DNA of 64,000 nucleotides from Parelaphostrongylus tenuis (GCA_019055375.1 JAHQIW010004484.1:1-64000); one strand, 5' to 3'; positions 44,455 through 57,003 are shown, counted from the stretch's first letter. Numbers and translations: made by a program. Notes: generated by a model from the sequence alone, not told the origin.

Positions 44455-44464
44455 AATTTTACAG
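44455..44464 (+). promoter_or_regulatory. Candidate spliced-leader acceptor of the TBC1D24-like gene
   Basis: AATTTTACAG lies 94 bases upstream of the start codon with no earlier donor evident. It fits the nematode 3-prime splice consensus and probably receives a spliced leader. An unseen upstream cis-exon is the alternative. Confidence 0.55.
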
Positions 44465-44473
44465 GAAAACCAC

Positions 44474-44485
44474 TATCATCATCTA

Positions 44486-44523
<38 letters not shown>

Positions 44524-44540
44524 CCAACATCATCATCATT
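44474..44540 (+). repeat. (ATC)n trinucleotide repeat in the 5-prime leader
   Basis: About 20 ATC units, slightly interrupted, between the presumed leader acceptor (44464) and the start codon (44559). It would be transcribed in the 5-prime UTR. Confidence 0.9.
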
Positions 44541-44558
44541 ATCTCGTGAACGAACGGC

Positions 44559-47500
44559 ATGAGTGGTGATGGACCAGAGAATGAGGACCGATTAGCGGAA
44601 AATGTGAAATTGGCGCCGTTATTCAGACGTCTTTCACATCAGGGTAACTCGTTAGCGTAAGTAGCTATATTGTTTTCAATTCTGAAATCCCGAAACTTCA
44701 TATCTGAAACACTAATTAATTCTCGTCATCTGATTGTCGCCATGCCGCACATCCGTGAGAGCATGCATTGATATCAATACATAGGATCTATGTCTACCGC
44801 CCGTTTTCATGCCTAAAACACCACACACATAGAGTTCATAATGAACGCTGTTAGAGTAAGAGTCAATAGATTCTGGCGTATTCTTCACTATCAGGTTTAA
44901 TAGTTTTTATTTCAATTCTAGCAAAATGAAGCTTTACTTCTCTGCGAGTAGACGGAACGGTTTCTTCATGCTTTTTCTTCCTTCTTTAAGACTCATATTT
45001 GAAGCACGAAGGCAATTAAATAAGCGAGATTTTTTTCTTCAAAAGGTCGCAATAGTGCTATCTAGTCTATAATTGTTGGTGTTTATTGTGGTGGTTGTAT
45101 TTACATTGAAATTTTCAAAATCTCAATTTGAGTCTCACTTTCTTGGATTTTAATTTGAACAAGTTAGACCTAGAACAACGTACTCCTATATATAGCTTTT
45201 CTGCGAAAGAGAAAGCGGCCTTTGCAGGTGTTTATCATGTTGTTGACTCCTAAATTTCTTCCCCACTAAACGACCAGTCATCGTCAGTTATCGAAAAAGC
45301 CAGCTTCGTCGCGCGAATGTATCAAATATCTCAGCTATTCGAACGGCATCATGAATATAAAAATATCTGAAGAAAACGTTCAGCGAAGATGTGCACACGA
45401 CACGCTATCGCCGTTTTTTCCGGGATGTTTCGCTCTCTTACAAAACACATTTAATCAATATCTGCGAATATTTACATTCTATTTCAACATAAGGCCTGTG
45501 GGATCACGTAGTAGTCGTCTCGAGATGTTCACCACCATTTCGTCGCCATTTCACTTTCTGGCAACATTGTTCAGGTTTTCATATGGCTTAATTTGCATAA
45601 TCTTTTTCCCCAGACTTTAATGATTAATAAAAAAGTTAGTTTTTGGAAAATTGTTACTTTTAGCTAACACTTTCAGCCGCTGGAATGTGGTGTTTTGAAT
45701 TATTAAGGAAAGAGACGATAAGAAACAATGTTGTGTCACAATTCAACTACCAATACATTAGCATTTGTGATAGATGTAATAAGAAACCAAAAAAAATAAG
45801 ACTTGTTCATTGCTCCAATCGACGGATAGATAGTGAAAGTGAAGTAATTTATGCTATGAGTCAGGAAATGTGGAACGAAACAAGTTTTGAACAGTTTAAC
45901 AATGAAGATGTGAGAATCTGATAGAGATGAAACGGGTAGCAATAGATTATTGTTAGAATGTATTTTTTGAAATTAGAAACTTAGAGTTTCAAATGATTTC
46001 CTTTTTGGTGCTTCCCAGAAACCGATTCTTTTTTTTTTTGAGCTTTGAGCTTTTTAGCCCCTAAGATAGCTAAGCCAATTCGCTCTGAGGTCGTCTTTGC
46101 GAACAGTGTAGTTATCTACATAATCGTAGGAATTTTTCTCCAACCTTCAGCAGAAGCATAACATACTTGTGATGGAATGATGTTCCGAAGACGACGTTTC
46201 CCCTATCTGAGTCTTAATTCGTGCCACTGCTACTTCACCGAAAGATAAACGCTTGATATGCGTCGTAGTTCGACATCGAAAGTTCCATCACCAATATGAG
46301 CCAGTGAGCATTATTCGAAGGAGTAACTGTGAAGATTGGAGGAAAAATGCCTTGAAATCCATAATAATGTTATTCACTTCATATCACATGTCAGTCATAG
46401 CAATTTGAACGTACAACTCTTTCACTTCATCTGAAAAAAGCTTTCTAGAATATCTGATTTAGCTCTAATGCAGTTTTGCTTATTACCTGGTAGTGCCGAA
46501 GCAGGAGAATCTATGATTGGGACATGCCATCGGGTCCTCATTATTGCGGTAATCATACAGCGATATCATAATAATAAAAGGGTAGAACTCTCGGCGTTGA
46601 TCATTCTTTAGGGATGCGTCATGCATACGTGTTCAATTTTAATTTTCGTTTGACGTGATTGAATGCCTATCTGGCCTTTTACAAGGCCTCGCGATGGCCG
46701 GCCACTGTAACGAGTCGGCGCTGCTTATCCTATCAGAAAAGTCTGGTACCAAATCACCGACCTTAGAGGGATGGATGACCTGCTGAAGTAAAAACGCGAG
46801 ATCGCACTATCGACCTTGTTTGCGACGCACAACACCTCAAACCACTGCGCCACATGCGCTACTATTAAAATGATACAATTATTTATTTGTGATACACTAC
46901 TAGCACCTGATTTCAGGCGTATTTCATCATTGATTCGACATTCACTTCGATTACCAAATCGATCAGTGAGTGTTCGCTCAAGTAGAGATAAAGAGGATAT
47001 CGACTGGGAAAATATTCAAAAGGTCAGTGTGCCTATGATCATCATGGTGATTACTGTTTCAAGAAAATATCACGTGACATTATGATTGTTATCACGTTTG
47101 AGCCAGAAATTTTCGAAACTGCCTTTATCATTTCGAATGCAAATTGAGATCTATTTGAGCTTTGGCCGTAATGTTTTGCTGGTTTGTTCAATATGTAAAC
47201 CTATTTTGTGGTGTTTTGCATGAGGATGCTATTGCAAATTGACGATGAATGTTTTTGTTTTCGTCGAACTGATTAGATAAAAGCGCAAGAAAGATGGAGC
47301 CTTGAATCCGGAGTACCCCCTCCTGTCAATGATGGCAGCTAGAAGAAGTATAGAAAAGGAGTTTCTTAAAAGATTTAAATAATCACATATCGGAAGTTGG
47401 CTATGCAATTCCGTTGACACCTATTAGGTCTAGTAGATAGGAAGTAATGAAAGCGTCGGCAAATTCAGTGTTGCAACTCGGAGACTGTCCTTCTGAGCTA

Positions 47501-50500
47501 ATTACTATCTGGAAAGTTGAGCTGATGGATGATAAGTGCTAATAACGCTCATTACACTAAGCAGTAGCAATCTTCTTTGTGAAGAATAAAGAATAAAGCT
47601 CTTGGCGTTGATCAATCCCTGACGGATGCGCCATGCATTCGTCTTCAATTTTCAACCTCGCTTGAGGTGATTGAATGCATATCTGGCCTTAACACTGACC
47701 CGCGGTGGCCTCCCGCTGTATCGAGTCAGTGTTGCTTATCCTCTCAGGTGTCTGCTACTAATTTAAGGATCCCGGAGGAGGAATGTGGTTGGAAAGCCAT
47801 GAACGCGAGTTCAAAATATCGACTTTGTGTACGACATAGAGCACACCTAACCACTGCATCACATGAGGTCCTTCTTGTGCATGTTGTACTGTAGTTTGAC
47901 ATGTTTTGAGGGATCTCCGGCAAATGTTACAGATTAAGCTGGGCAACGAACAGCTTGGCCCTCGCTTTCGCGCCACTTCGCTACTGATGGTTGACATTTA
48001 TCCACCGATTCAAATGTCTATAATTTAAATATAATTTACCATATTTCTATATAAGGAGTCTAGTTGAGTCGTATAATTGAACTAATTGCGACGAAAGAAA
48101 AACTTCGGTTGGCTTTTATCTTTATACCTCTCCATAGCCCTTAAAGGATCGGCTGACCTGAGGGCAGTGCTACTGATGAGTACCGGTAGGAAAAACCAGG
48201 CGCCTGTCTAGCACTTGGACCTTAATGGTTCAAAACATGCTATATCCTTTTATTTTTGATGTGTACTTTCGTCAGAGCCCAAATCATGTTGACGGGTGTT
48301 GGTTAATGACTGAAGCTCTCTCCTTGTGGGCACGTATCGATTTTTCCTCATCTACTGCCTTTCCGCTATATAGCTGTTAACCCGACGTAGCAATCCCTCT
48401 ATAGTCCTTTTTATTTATTTTGCCTTTTACAACTCGTCATCACAATTCACTGTGCGGATCGTAGCTGTTTTTGATTTTGACTCGTTTCCTCGCATTTATC
48501 ATCCTCCACCAAGGTCTTTGAATAAATTCACATGATGCTTCGGCTTCAGCTTGAAGATTTCGTTCTCTCTACGAATGTCATAGGACGCTAGTCGGAACGT
48601 TTCTCCTTACAGTCTTGGAGGTAGCCAAACTGAGGCGATTTCTAAGACATTCGTTGAATGATTGTAAAAGAGTGTTGGAAGGGGATCAAACCAGCGCCTT
48701 ACTTTTCACCTTGCATCAGGACAGCACGTGTCACTAACCACTGCGTCACATCGTTCCTATTCTATGATCATATGTTTCAAGAGCACTATTGGGGATTCTA
48801 TAATCCATCTTTGCGTAGAAAACTACTGTTTCGAGCGCGATATTTCTTTGTTTTTCTTTACGTCATGAACATGCTTTTTGTGCCATCCATATCGCAAAAT
48901 TCTAATTTTCTTTAGTTTAAGGTTGACTATTTTTGATGAGCATTCCCGAGGTAAGTTGATGTGGAATGAGTATAGTAATTTTATGTTTTATATGCATGCC
49001 TATGTTTGTTGGAATCTTCCAGAATTTTTGCTGATCTCTTGATAGCAAAGTGTTTTTCAGAAAGACTCCTATCCTCGGTTTACCAAAAATAGTGACACAC
49101 CAATTGGAAAGAGTTCAGTTCCTTTTCGACTCGATGAAATTCTTGAAAATCGCAGGCTTAATCGAATAGATAAGGTGAGGATTGACTTTTTATTTTTCAA
49201 AAAATCGGTTATTACCATGGTGTTTGTCATATTGATTGTGAATTCTATGTTAGCATTCCGTACATCACCGGATTCCACGTGACTGTTTCCATCATATGTG
49301 ATCGCTTTGATTCCTAAATATTTGCATGAAATATGCCAACATTCCCACATTCCACTTTCGTTATGAAGTTTCGTCAGCGGCGATTTATGCAGGCCTTATG
49401 AGAACGATTATCACATCACGAGATGTTCTGAAAGAGAATCGGCACGATTACTCTGACACTCGCAGGGAAAATATTCTACGATTTTACTCCGATGATTTGA
49501 GGCTCACCCACCTGCATTAGGCTGTCATTGTTTGATCAAATCATGTGCCTGATGATGGGTGTTCTGTTGTCTCTGGCACAGTTTATACTGCCCTCATATT
49601 GCTTCCGCCCAGCTTCAGGTCGTAGTCCTTCCGCCACGCCTCGTGGTGTTTGTTAATCGAATACGGGTTCCACCCCTGAGAACCATCCCGACCCCCTATT
49701 TACCTATCTAGTCTGTCGACCGACGACGCTACAAGGAGGCGTACTCTCGACTTGTTATATTGGCGACTCTTCCTTTCTTGATAGCTGGCTAATAGGTTCA
49801 TCATTCTCTCCAGCAGCTCTATAGAAGTAATCTTCTCATGATGACGATCCGACCGAAGTTCACCACTTTCAATTTCAATAGTCTTGATTCCGAATCTTCA
49901 TATGCGGATTCTGGATATTCTGAGTCATCTGTTGTTTCTGACCTTTGGCAAGATGTCTTTTCATCTGGAGATGTAAGTTGATTTAAAATTTGTCATATGA
50001 AGAAATTCCTCTTGTACATAAACCGATAGTAACTTATACTCTATTGTTGAAGCTTATTACCGGCTGAAAAATCAGGTAATTATTCCAAGCATTATGTCGC
50101 ATTTGATGCTAATAATGAACCATTCTGTAGACATGATTGTTGTATAGGTCGCAATCAGTTTTACGTGAGGAACATTTTTTATTTTGAATTTTACAACTTA
50201 AAAGAAGTTTTGTAACAAAACAGTGGAAGGCAAACAAATCAAGACAAGCTTATATCGTGTCACTGACACCATCATATCCCGTGCCATGTAACCGTTTCTT
50301 GAAATGTTTGTTGTTCTGTCGTCGGAACCGGATCAACGTGTGTTTGCTCTCAAAGGTATCTCGACACGGATGAAATGTTTTCAAAATATTTTTAGGTTTT
50401 TTATAAGACAGAATCCAAATTAAAGAGCGGATGGTTTTTGATATTCTAGGTGAAAAAGATCGTAAGAAAAGCGGAATGGCCGACTCGACACGAAGTTCGG

Positions 50501-53500
50501 CGCGATTTGTGGCGTGTACTCTGTCACAGTAAGGATTACGATAGTAGCAAAGCCTTATATCGTTCCGAACTCGAGGAGACCACTAGAAATGGAAGTAAGT
50601 GAATATTGAGGCCCTTTCTTCAATTATGTTGAGTGATATGTAGAACTGCGAACCTTAGTGCGACAGTGGTTGTATCCGTGTCTCATTCTTTCCGGAGGCA
50701 CGTTTTGAATATCTTAACTAGAATTAATCTACTTTTATTACGTCATAACTCTAACATCGCTCTAAAAAGCGCTGAAAGGGGAAAAAAAGAGTTCTCATAG
50801 CTTATAGTGGAGCGACTGTTTGATTACTGGCGGAGGGCTTCTCTCCTATTTGCTCTTATTGTTTACATCACATGATTAAAATCTACAGCTAGTTTTGCGC
50901 GTGTGACGCTTTATGTGCTATGCTAACATTTCTGCTTTTTTTTCCTCTTCATGGCGCCTTAGGAATTCAAACATCCGTTTTTTCATCGGTGTTTTTCTGA
51001 TCGTTGATTTTTTTATTTCTGTCCTAATTTACTCTGTCTCAGACATCGTGGTGTGGTACCAAAGTTATTTCCAGCTATTGATATTGAAGGTTAAATTTTC
51101 CGGAAAACTTTGCATAATAGTTGTTTAAGCGAATCGAAAACTATCAATCTTATTTCTAGCAAAAGCCCATCAGCCTCAATTTCTTTGTGAGGAAGGCGTA
51201 GTGGTGAACAATTTCGATCTGAACGAGCAAGGTGCAGTCCGATTGCTTCGTCTGCTTACAGTTATCGAACAATTACGGCCGGAAATTAGTTCTGCACCAG
51301 TAAGTGGATCTCATTTTGTTATGCCACTAATCAGGAGCACATACAAATGATTATCTTATAAGAAGTGGTTCTTTATCAGATGCTATATCCGTTGTGTGCT
51401 CTAATGCTTCACTACCTAGAAGACGACGACGTCTTTGCATGTGTACAACATCTTCTTGTCTCTAAGGTATTCCTCATCGTTTTCTCTCTCTTTTTTTTCG
51501 GCCCCATCTTATCTCACTTATTTGTAGTAATGAATGCAACACTGGAAATTACTTGTTATCCCGACTTTAGGGGTAGATGTGTTTCTCCCCGTTTTAGGGT
51601 TATCTAATGACCTCACCGGTACAATGGTCTGCTTCATCCTACACTATTTTATCGCTTTTGAAAAAACACAAGCCACATGCATACGCGGCATTGAAACGAG
51701 AAATGGCGTCGCTGATGATTCAATATTGGTGAAGGCGGTTCGTGAATATAATTTTTCGGCTGTATTCTTCACACGACCCTCATTAGTATTCTTCATTTTT
51801 CAGCTCCGAGATTGGCTTTCGTGGATTTTCAATGGGCTACCGTTAGATCACGTTGTACGGATCATCGACTGTTATCTGGTAGAAGGTCACAAATTTGTTA
51901 CCAGAGCTGCAATTGCTATAATTAATTTGTGGTCGAAGTCATTAAAGGTATGGTTCGAGCTCAAGTTTTTGTCTGTAATTCAACGTTCATCACTTTTCTT
52001 TCCCTCAGTGTTCAGGACATTTCTAGAATCGTCCGCATGAAGAAATGCGTGGAAAATCTCAGGAAGAACGAATTGAAACCGTCAAAATGGAATTAGCGAA
52101 TGCAGCACAACAGATTCAGGTATGACGCATAACGAGAAAAGAAAATTGAATTGCTTCTTGCTTTGATTATTTCATTTTCTTCTCCATGTGCATACTGGTA
52201 TGAAGTCATTAGTTCTTCTTGAAAACGAGATAGTCTGAATTCTTCTATTTTTTCATTTTATGGTCTCAGATCTCGGCGGAAAGCTTTATTCAAATAGCGA
52301 CTCGTATCAGAAATCTACAAAGCTCAACAATAACGCGACTTCAAGCTCATTTTGAGAACAAGGTGAGGAAGTGAGAGAGAGAGAGAGGGAGATAGAGAGA
52401 GAGAGAGAGAGAGAGCTTGCGATGTTAAGCTTTACTCCTATGACTCGTTCATTACTAAGCGTTCTATTCGCTTTGCTGTGTCATGTTTCTTTAGGAATAA
52501 ATTTCAGTTACGTGAGGAAGTCAACCGACGGCAGTCGCTGAAAAGAAGTTTACCAAGGAGAACTGGTCATTTATTCACTCAGCCGTTTTCCTCAGCAATA
52601 GTTGATCAAGGTTTCTACGTTTCTATGTAATTACATTAACATACTCGTCACAAATACCTACGACTGAAGACATAATATCAAGTTCTTGTTCGCTACCTAA
52701 CTTAGTCTTTGACCCTTTTGGGGGGAGAGGGGGTCATTTTGGGGACCGCTGTGCTGCTTTGAGTACACTAGTATTCAGATGGTTTTATAAACGAACTTGA
52801 GCTATTTGAGTAGGCTTTTAGTAGTCATTCAATGTCTTGAGAAACGATGATAACATTACTATACTTGGTTTCAAAAGAAGCCTTCTGAGTGCGCTGTAGC
52901 AGAGAAAAGAAAATTGCGTTTCATCTTTTGCGTGCATAGTATGCTTGGTTCTCATCCATGTCTTCTTTTCACCAAGCTTTCACCAGTTAATCGATAGCCT
53001 AATAAGTAGCGATTCTAACACTAGGATTGTTTTTTTTTTTTTGGAAGGCCTTCAAAGTGTGCTGTAGCGACAGAAGGAAGATTACATTCTGCTCACAGAG
53101 TTGTTATCGTGTGGCATGAAATTCATAGCGAGTTCATTGTGGATTTGAAACAAAAATGAATAGGTAATACCTATGAAACTTTATAAAAAACGTTTACCAC
53201 AATTCTGTAGAGGCCTGAACTCCTATAATACACAAATAATCGAAAAACTGTTAAGAGTTCACGATGAACTGACATCGCTCGCAGTGTGCAGTATGATTTT
53301 CGACATACTTTTTACTGCTCTCCATTTTTTTTTTCACATGCAAGAGTTATATATGAGACAAAGCATGGGATGGCCTCTTAGAAAATGTGGACCAATAAAG
53401 TGATAAAGGAAATTTGCGAACTTTGTTGAAACGGAGAAAGAACCCTTCTAAATAATGAAAATCGCACGCCTTTTGCGAACCATTCTGCAATTCGCCATCT

Positions 53501-55309
53501 CAACTGCGGTCCCCGAAAGGTTGAGACAGTTGCGGCCGACCGTGAATAAGATGATTTTTTGAATTCTGGAGCTCGCAAGACCTTTTTTCTTCCCTCTTTT
53601 TCTCTCGTCAAAGTTGATATTTTTAGATATAATATGGTTTAACAATTGAGTTGTTATGTGTTGATTTTCACTCACACAATGCGAAAATAACGGTATTTTC
53701 CGAATTTGAACTAACATTACTAAACCCAAAGTAAATTTCTTGATGGAAATGGTGATTACCAGAAATCAAAGATATTCTTCGTAACATGCGAGTTTTGGCT
53801 TACAGAAATCGTGCTTTCGTTGCTTTTATTTTGTCGTGGTTCATATCTCGAGAATGAAAGCAATCAAACAAGTTTTTTTTTTGAGTTTCAATGATCAAGA
53901 AATTCAATGTTTGACAACTCTCAGAATGTTGCACTTTCAACGAACCAACCTTACTTTTAAACAGATTGAAGTTCTCCTACATAAGCCAATCACATTTCCA
54001 ACTAGTTTTAACAGATTACTATTTGTAAAGGTTTTATTAGTACTTTGCGTGGACTTAATCTCGCATCGTATTTGTTAATGAGCGAAATTTCTTTCCCCAA
54101 ACCGAGTCACAGAGTGTCGTGGTGACATTTAAAGGTGCTAGGTTTGCATTAATTTATTGGAAATCAAATCTTGTATCTCTTCCTCAACATTCGATTTCAA
54201 AATGATTCTAAACTGGAATAATGTCTTGAAAAATTGTACGCTCCTTTAGTTCTAAAGATTTATGACTTGAATGAAAATCTGTCAAGTGTCATTTATCTGA
54301 TATGCTCTAGTTGTCCAAAAAGTAACACAGATTGTCGTCTCTGCCTCTAATAAAGATTTTTCTCACAACTAAATTTAGTCCATAATTTGCTTTTCTATAG
54401 AGGCTGCTGCTGAAATTATGTCAGCGCTACCTCCTCGTCTTCAGTTAGAAACACCGAAGCTATTATTCCGACTGAGCATTGATGGCGCAAGTTTTACTCA
54501 TCTTTGGAGCAAGTAGGTATTTTAGCATTAATACAACATTAAACATGATAAATCTATTTGTTGAAGCTCGGTGTTTCTAGGATAGACTGTGCAGAGCAGT
54601 CACTATTACTGATAAGAACGACGAGGGGTGAAAAATTCGGCGCATATTGTAGTTCTTCATGGGCAGAAAGAAATGATCGTCGTGAACGTTCCAAGTCGAA
54701 GTTAGTATCTGCGGTAAATTCATATACGCAATATTGTCCTAGTGTTACACTGATTTCATTAAGGTATTTTGGCACGGGAGAATCCTTCATTTGGGTACTC
54801 GATAGAGAACTTGGACTTCCAATAATCTATGGATGGGTAGGAAATAACAATGAGAATGCCGACGCTTCTCCACAAATGTTTATGGCAGCTGGTGACAAGC
54901 TACTGGTGGTACGAGATCTCTTCCATGCTTTCTTACCTGAACATGTATTAATTTCTTAGTTCCGTTACAACAATTTTGTAAATTCATGCACAACTAAAAT
55001 GTATACTCTACTGTTTGCCATAGTTTTTTGGCTTGACTATGTGTTCAGTAGAGCTTTTCAGATAGAAATGGATTCTTGACACTGAATGAAAAGACACATT
55101 GTTGTAGGCAAAATTTGGATAACTTTTCATGTGAATGGTGATAGAGTTTTACAGATTGGTTCCGGTGATGGAGATGCTATACGTATCTCTGAAGAATTAA
55201 CGCATGGCATGTCGTCAGCCTGTCGAACTTTGGAAGTCCTGCTCTCGTCGCGAGTCGCAGTTTTGACATCCACGAACTCGAGGTGTACGACGTCCTTACT
55301 GGCTCATAA
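44559..55309 (+). CDS. tbc-7 (TBC1D24 orthologue): TBC1D24/Skywalker-type TBC-TLDc protein, 16 exons
   Basis: Probable role: peripheral membrane protein of vesicle traffic with a Rab-GAP-like TBC domain and a C-terminal TLDc domain. Exons: 44559-44656, 46917-47022, 49061-49174, 49814-49972, 50450-50594, 51160-51299, 51380-51466, 51598-51728, 51804-51947, 52027-52119, 52270-52362, 52508-52610, 54401-54512, 54581-54700, 54764-54908, 55155-55309. Splice phases agree except at exon 8/9 and inside exon 16 (near 55229), where one base seems missing; with both corrected the length is exactly 648 codons plus stop. Residues 1-159 look disordered. The TBC domain spans about 160-440 (LRPEISSAP, GLPLDHVVRIIDCYLVEG) and TLDc about 475-645 (LLLIRTTRGEKFGAYCSSSW, YFGTGESFIWVLD, GSGDGDAIRI, HELEVYDV). 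The usual Gln finger is absent, as in TBC1D24. The worm name tbc-7 is from memory of the C. elegans orthologue. Confidence 0.9.
46587..46861 (-). mobile_element. S1 SINE in intron 1 of the TBC1D24-like gene
   Basis: On the minus strand: A-box CATGTGGCGCAGTGGTTTGAGG, the GGTACCAGACTTTTCTGA body and a 3-prime GATCAACGCCGAGAG end. It lies 55 bases upstream of exon 2. Confidence 0.75.
47590..47875 (-). mobile_element. S1 SINE in intron 2 of the TBC1D24-like gene
   Basis: On the minus strand: CATGTGATGCAGTGGTTAGG (A-box), then the S1 body with ACACTGACTCGATACAGCGG and GATTGATCAACGCCAAGAGC. It is complete and little diverged. Confidence 0.75.
48125..48265. mobile_element. MITE-D fragment in intron 2
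   Basis: GGTTCAAAACATGCTATATCC (48228-48248) and the GGAAAAACCAGGCGCCTGTC segment match the right half of the MITE-D copies at 14971-15295 and 7085-7610. Confidence 0.55.
48660..48770 (-). mobile_element. S1-like SINE head in intron 2
   Basis: The minus strand gives GATGTGACGCAGTGGTTAGTG and a tRNA-like linker down to GGTTTGATCCCC (48683-48694). Only the tRNA-like head of about 100 bases is recognisable. Confidence 0.55.
52372..52415. repeat. (GA)n microsatellite in intron 11
   Basis: GA dinucleotides, slightly interrupted, 9 bases beyond the exon-11 donor of the TBC1D24-like gene. Confidence 0.95.
52820..53140 (+). repeat. CGATAG-type repeat units in intron 12
   Basis: Two decayed units with TTCAAAAGAAGCCTTCTGAGTGCGCTGTAGCA and AATCGATAGCCTAATAAG motifs, spaced about 160 bases. 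They are related to the fold-back element at 34731-35655. Confidence 0.5.
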
Positions 55310-55432
55310 TTTCGATTATCTTCTCATTGGCATAACTTCCCGCTCTTCGTCATCTTCTCTCAACTTGTTGTGGCATACTTGTTCACTGATGAAATCTTAT
55401 GAGCTAATGTACTGTTTTATGTAAGCAGAGCG

Positions 55433-55467
55433 AATAATAATAATAATAATAATAGTAATAATAATAA
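55433..55467. repeat. (AAT)n microsatellite
   Basis: About eleven AAT units with one interruption, just downstream of the TBC1D24-like stop codon and probably in the 3-prime UTR. Confidence 0.93.
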
Positions 55468-55739
55468 CTGTTCCATTTGTCTTTGACCTGCTGAACATCA
55501 CCTTTCGCTTTTGCTCCGTTATTGCTGACTAATCGACATATTCGGCTCTCTATTGTGATGCCACATCTGCCCTCGTATATGTAACATTAGCTTCGCATTG
55601 TTTTAATCCTTAGGAGCTGTATTTCACGGGTTTTGTATTGCAGTGGTTCAGTACTATTCGATGACGTCATAATGGCAATATTTCTCGTATTTCGTTTTTT
55701 CTGATTTTAATTTTAATCTATTTTCGTTGCAGTTGTAGC

Positions 55740-55818
55740 CTAAACTGGGAGGAAAAGGCTATGAGTTTAGCATTTGAATATGTGGCTGAGAATGTTGTTT
55801 TCATGTCGTTCAAGTAGC
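55740..55818 (+). other. Possible alternative last exon or 3-prime UTR
   Basis: After the acceptor TTCGTTGCAG (ending 55735) one frame is open for 27 codons (SLNWEEKAMSLAFEYVAENV...) to TAG at 55816-55818, with coding-like composition. It lies between the TBC1D24-like stop and the AATAAA at 55847. It may be chance, or an alternative 3-prime end. Confidence 0.3.
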
Positions 55819-55846
55819 TTTATTTTAAGATGAAACATCGTAGACA

Positions 55847-55852
55847 AATAAA
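55847..55852 (+). terminator. Candidate polyadenylation signal
   Basis: AATAAA, 540 bases after the TBC1D24-like stop codon, is the first exact hexamer downstream. It would give a long 3-prime UTR by nematode standards. Confidence 0.45.
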
Positions 55853-56173
55853 AGACGAAGTACGTTTCTACGTCCACCCTGTCTGTACGTCTCAAAACTT
55901 GTAGCATAAAATCTACTGTCTACTTGAACATGAGAATCATGGCATTCACTGTTTTGACGAAAACCTACTGCGTTGAGTTTGGGTGAAGGGATCTAGGTAA
56001 ACGTCACGATTACTAGTAATCGTAATTGTTAGTCTCAGATATTTTCATGTCACAGAAGTGTAGAAACGTATTTTTCATTCCCTAGAAAACTAGAAATGAT
56101 TCTATATTGATAGCTTGGAGTCTGAACGATTGTAGATGAATACAGAAAAGAACACGGCTCCAATTATGAACGA

Positions 56174-56715
56174 TACTGGATCGTTGCATAACATTTGGCT
56201 TTAGGGCAATAAATACCAAATTTATTAATCAGAAATAATTGAAGCTGCATGAGTTTAGATTCGTTCAACTGCACATTATCTTGCAAAGATTTTGGTATAC
56301 AACTTGCCTATACTCGATTTAAGATGGTGTTGTTTTGAGAACAAATTCGCATGCTACTCATGTAGAATAGATGGAGCTTAGGCGATGATACGGTTGAAGA
56401 AATGGCGGCTAGAAAGTGGTTCGCGGACTTGAAAGCTGGAAAGAACAGTCTAGAGGATCACTCGTGCTCGGGCCGTCTACAGGAGGCCTTGTGCGCCGCT
56501 TCATTAGCATTTTCCCCTATGAGCCATTCGTTCATGAGTATCAAGCGAAATTATTCCCACGACAGCTTCATCTGAAAGCAAGTATAGGCAAGTTTTATAC
56601 CACAATATTCACAACAAAATGCGCCCTTGAACGATACCAAGATCATGCAATTTTCAGTACTTCTGTTAATTAACTTGGCGTTTATTGCTCCATTGCCAAA
56701 GGGATATAACGACCT
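56174..56715. mobile_element. Palindromic mariner-derived MITE
   Basis: The terminal inverted repeats (GGATCGTTGCATAACATTTGGC...GGGCAATAAATACCAA and its complement at 56676-56715) match the copies at 41537 and 61639. Near 56400-56465 the plus strand encodes AARKWFADLKAGKNSLEDHS, the mariner linker after the first helix-turn-helix. The right arm carries the N-terminal segment in reverse. Non-autonomous. Confidence 0.82.
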
Positions 56716-56924
56716 ATTGATATGAGATAGGGTCAGCTTGTGGCGTATCACGAAACAAGGTGCTAAGAGGGTAGAAGTTCGATTCTCTGCCCCAACACTC
56801 TCTTGTAATCAATGAACGAACGCCTTAAGGATCGTCTTAGCTCACCTACCTCCAAGGCTGCAAGAAGTATGGTCTTGAGCAAAATTAAACGCATCTAAGG
56901 AAAAAGACGGAATCCTTGATGATG

Positions 56925-57003
56925 TAGATTGATATGCACTACGTCATCGAGTATACTATGACATCATACCACCACTCAAGGCGGTTGAATAAAAAGAATT
57001 CTT
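56925..57003 (+). mobile_element. S4 SINE 3-prime end
   Basis: GATGTAGATTGATATGCAC, ATGACATCATACCACCACTCA and GGTTGAATAAAAAGAATTCTTA are the terminal S4 segments. The tRNA-like head is not recognisable upstream. Confidence 0.6.

Noticed and set aside
49326..49520. 64-codon plus-strand frame in intron 3 as an extra exon
   Set aside because: Exons 3 and 4 join in phase without it, and no convincing acceptor and donor pair flanks it.
51534..52040. 168-codon continuous frame as a single exon of the TBC1D24-like gene
   Set aside because: Its first part is out of frame with the conserved exon 8 residues and includes intron sequence; only 51804-51947 is used in this frame.
55086..55424. 112-codon frame as the last exon start
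   Set aside because: The TLDc alignment requires joining at 55155 (acceptor TTTTACAG) and a frame change near 55229; the upstream part is intron.
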